From Syntrophomonadaceae bacterium (GTDB lineage Bacteria; Bacillota; Dethiobacteria; DTU022; UBA8154), in the NCBI GenBank assembly GCA_003561325.1, contig PWWY01000031.1, positions 1 to 7,333 on the forward strand: a stretch of DNA of 7,333 nt, read 5' to 3'. Positions 6,069 to 7,333 of this stretch are shown piece by piece. The stretch's first letter is position 1; the number at the start of each line of letters is the position of its first letter. A model generated the notes under the pieces. It saw nothing but the letters and a program-made list of their open reading frames with translations, made no database searches and was not told where the DNA came from. The position numbers and the translations under genes were made by a program.

Positions 6069-7333
6069 TTGGGGAAAAATATCGCCCTGGATGATGGGTT
6101 TACCACCGATTTCATTCAGCCCCACGAGCTGGAGTACATCCAGCCTGAGATCGAAACGGCCCACCGGCTGCTGCACGAAAGAAGGGGAGCCGGAAAAGAA
6201 TATACGGGCTGGCTGGACGGGTCCCGGTGTGAGCAGGGGGAAATCTCCCGGGTCAAAGAGCTGGCCCGGCAGATCCGGGAAAAAGCCGAGGTTTTCATCG
6301 TTGTCGGCATCGGTGGATCCTACCTGGGCGCCCGTTCTGCCCTGGAATTGATGAACCACACCTTTTTCAACCAGCTGGCCGCCGAAAAAAGGCGGGGGCC
6401 GGCCATTTATTTTGCCGGCCATCACCTGAGTGCGGCCTATTTTTCTCACCTCCTGGACGTGGTGCGAGAAAAGGAGATCATGCTAAACGTGATTTCCAAG
6501 TCGGGGACGACCCTGGAAACAGCCCTGGCCTTTCGCGTGCTCCGCCAGTTCATGGAGAACAAGTACGGCCGGCTGGAAGCGCGGAAGAGAATCATCGTAA
6601 CGACAGACCCGGACAAGGGTTTGTTAAAAGATCTGGCGGATAGGGAAGGATACCCCACGTTAACCATCCCGGGGTCGATCGGGGGGCGCTACTCCGTGTT
6701 GACGGCCGTCGGCCTGCTGCCCATGGCTGCAGGGGGAGTAGATGTTGATGCCGTCCTGGCGGGAGCCCGCGCCGGTTACCAGCTCTACAGCGAGAAAAAA
6801 CTCCGGGAGAACCCCGCCTATCGGTACGCAGCCGTGCGAAACCTGCTCTACCGAAAGGGGAAGCGCCTGGAACTGCTGGTGAGCTATGAGCCCTCCTTTT
6901 ATTACTTCATCGAGTGGTGGAAGCAGCTCTTCGGTGAAAGTGAGGGCAAAGACCAGAAGGGGATTTTCCCCGCGGGGATGAATTTTACGACCGATTTGCA
7001 TTCCCTGGGCCAGTATGTCCAGGATGGGTCCAGAGACCTGTTTGCCCCCACCTTGTGGGTCGAGCAGCCGCAGACAGACCTGGTTGTTCCGGAAGAGGAG
7101 ACGGACCCGGATAAACTCAACTATTTAGCGGGACGCTCCTGGCATGACATCAATGCCAGGGCCCGTGCAGGGACCATGCTGGCTCATACCTCGGGGCAGG
7201 TCCCCAACCTGAAAATATCCATCCCGGAAATCACCCCCTATTTTTACGGCCAGCTGGTGTATTTCTTCCTGAAAGCCTGTGCCATCAGCGGCTACCTGCT
7301 GGGGGTTAACCCCTTTGATCAACCCGGGGTGGA
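6069..7333 (+). CDS. pgi: Glucose-6-phosphate isomerase, 3' end beyond the window
   Basis: Interconverts glucose 6-phosphate and fructose 6-phosphate in glycolysis and gluconeogenesis; cytoplasmic. The reading frame gives 421 full codons and is still open at the right edge. The first SIS domain has VGIGGSYLGARSAL (about 79-92) and the sugar-phosphate-binding SKSGTT (143-148). PGI signature 1 is GGRYSVLTAVGLLP (205-218) with Arg207. Catalytic Glu290 lies in FGESEGK, and His311 lies in LHSLGQ. Signature 2 begins as GYLLGVNPFDQPGV (408-421) and is cut by the edge, so the final catalytic Lys lies outside. Firmicute enzymes are about 450 residues, so perhaps 30-40 are missing. The start is TTG, with AGGGG 7 bases upstream and a good promoter at 5997-6025. 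It is divergent from the amidohydrolase and looks like the first gene of its transcription unit. Confidence 0.96.
   Translation, partial: MGKNIALDDGFTTDFIQPHELEYIQPEIETAHRLLHERRGAGKEYTGWLDGSRCEQGEISRVKELARQIREKAEVFIVVGIGGSYLGARSALELMNHTFFNQLAAEKRRGPAIYFAGHHLSAAYFSHLLDVVREKEIMLNVISKSGTTLETALAFRVLRQFMENKYGRLEARKRIIVTTDPDKGLLKDLADREGYPTLTIPGSIGGRYSVLTAVGLLPMAAGGVDVDAVLAGARAGYQLYSEKKLRENPAYRYAAVRNLLYRKGKRLELLVSYEPSFYYFIEWWKQLFGESEGKDQKGIFPAGMNFTTDLHSLGQYVQDGSRDLFAPTLWVEQPQTDLVVPEEETDPDKLNYLAGRSWHDINARARAGTMLAHTSGQVPNLKISIPEITPYFYGQLVYFFLKACAISGYLLGVNPFDQPGV

Noticed and set aside
7302..7313. 12-base perfect palindrome GGGGTTAACCCC
   Set aside because: It falls inside the conserved pgi segment coding LGVNP and is explained by those codons.

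Overview
This is bacterial chromosomal DNA. The most likely source is a Gram-positive Firmicute of the Clostridia type. Shine-Dalgarno sequences are strong, there are two TTG starts, base composition is moderately GC-rich, and the protein families fit that group. The species cannot be named from the sequence alone. Six protein-coding genes fill almost the whole window. No tRNA, rRNA, CRISPR array or recognisable insertion sequence was seen.

Left part (about 1-1800, + strand). Two closely spaced genes look like one transcription unit. The first is a compact tyrosine recombinase. It has the catalytic domain but no N-terminal core-binding domain, and it carries a C-terminal four-cysteine zinc-ribbon-like tail. 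Twenty bases later comes a protein of about seven MORN repeats split by a low-complexity linker. It ends in a 45-residue segment that reads like a ribbon-helix-helix DNA-binding or partition domain. This pair has visibly lower GC than the rest and is the most unusual part of the window.

Middle part (about 1835-5202). A membrane-anchored penicillin acylase-family Ntn hydrolase lies on the - strand. It is divergent from a lipoprotein of the nitroreductase (SagB/ThcOx-like) family on the + strand. They share an AT-rich intergenic region of about 230 bases that must hold both promoters. Both products are predicted to sit outside the cytoplasmic membrane.

Right part (about 5229-7333). A small metal-dependent amidohydrolase (Amidohydro_2 type) on the - strand converges on the lipoprotein gene and diverges from glucose-6-phosphate isomerase (pgi). 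The pgi gene has a good sigma-A-type promoter and a TTG start. It runs off the right edge, probably only a few dozen codons short of its stop.

Apart from the recombinase/MORN pair, the genes alternate in strand and show no sign of one shared pathway. The pgi gene is central carbon metabolism (glycolysis/gluconeogenesis). The acylase, flavoprotein and amidohydrolase have unassigned substrates.
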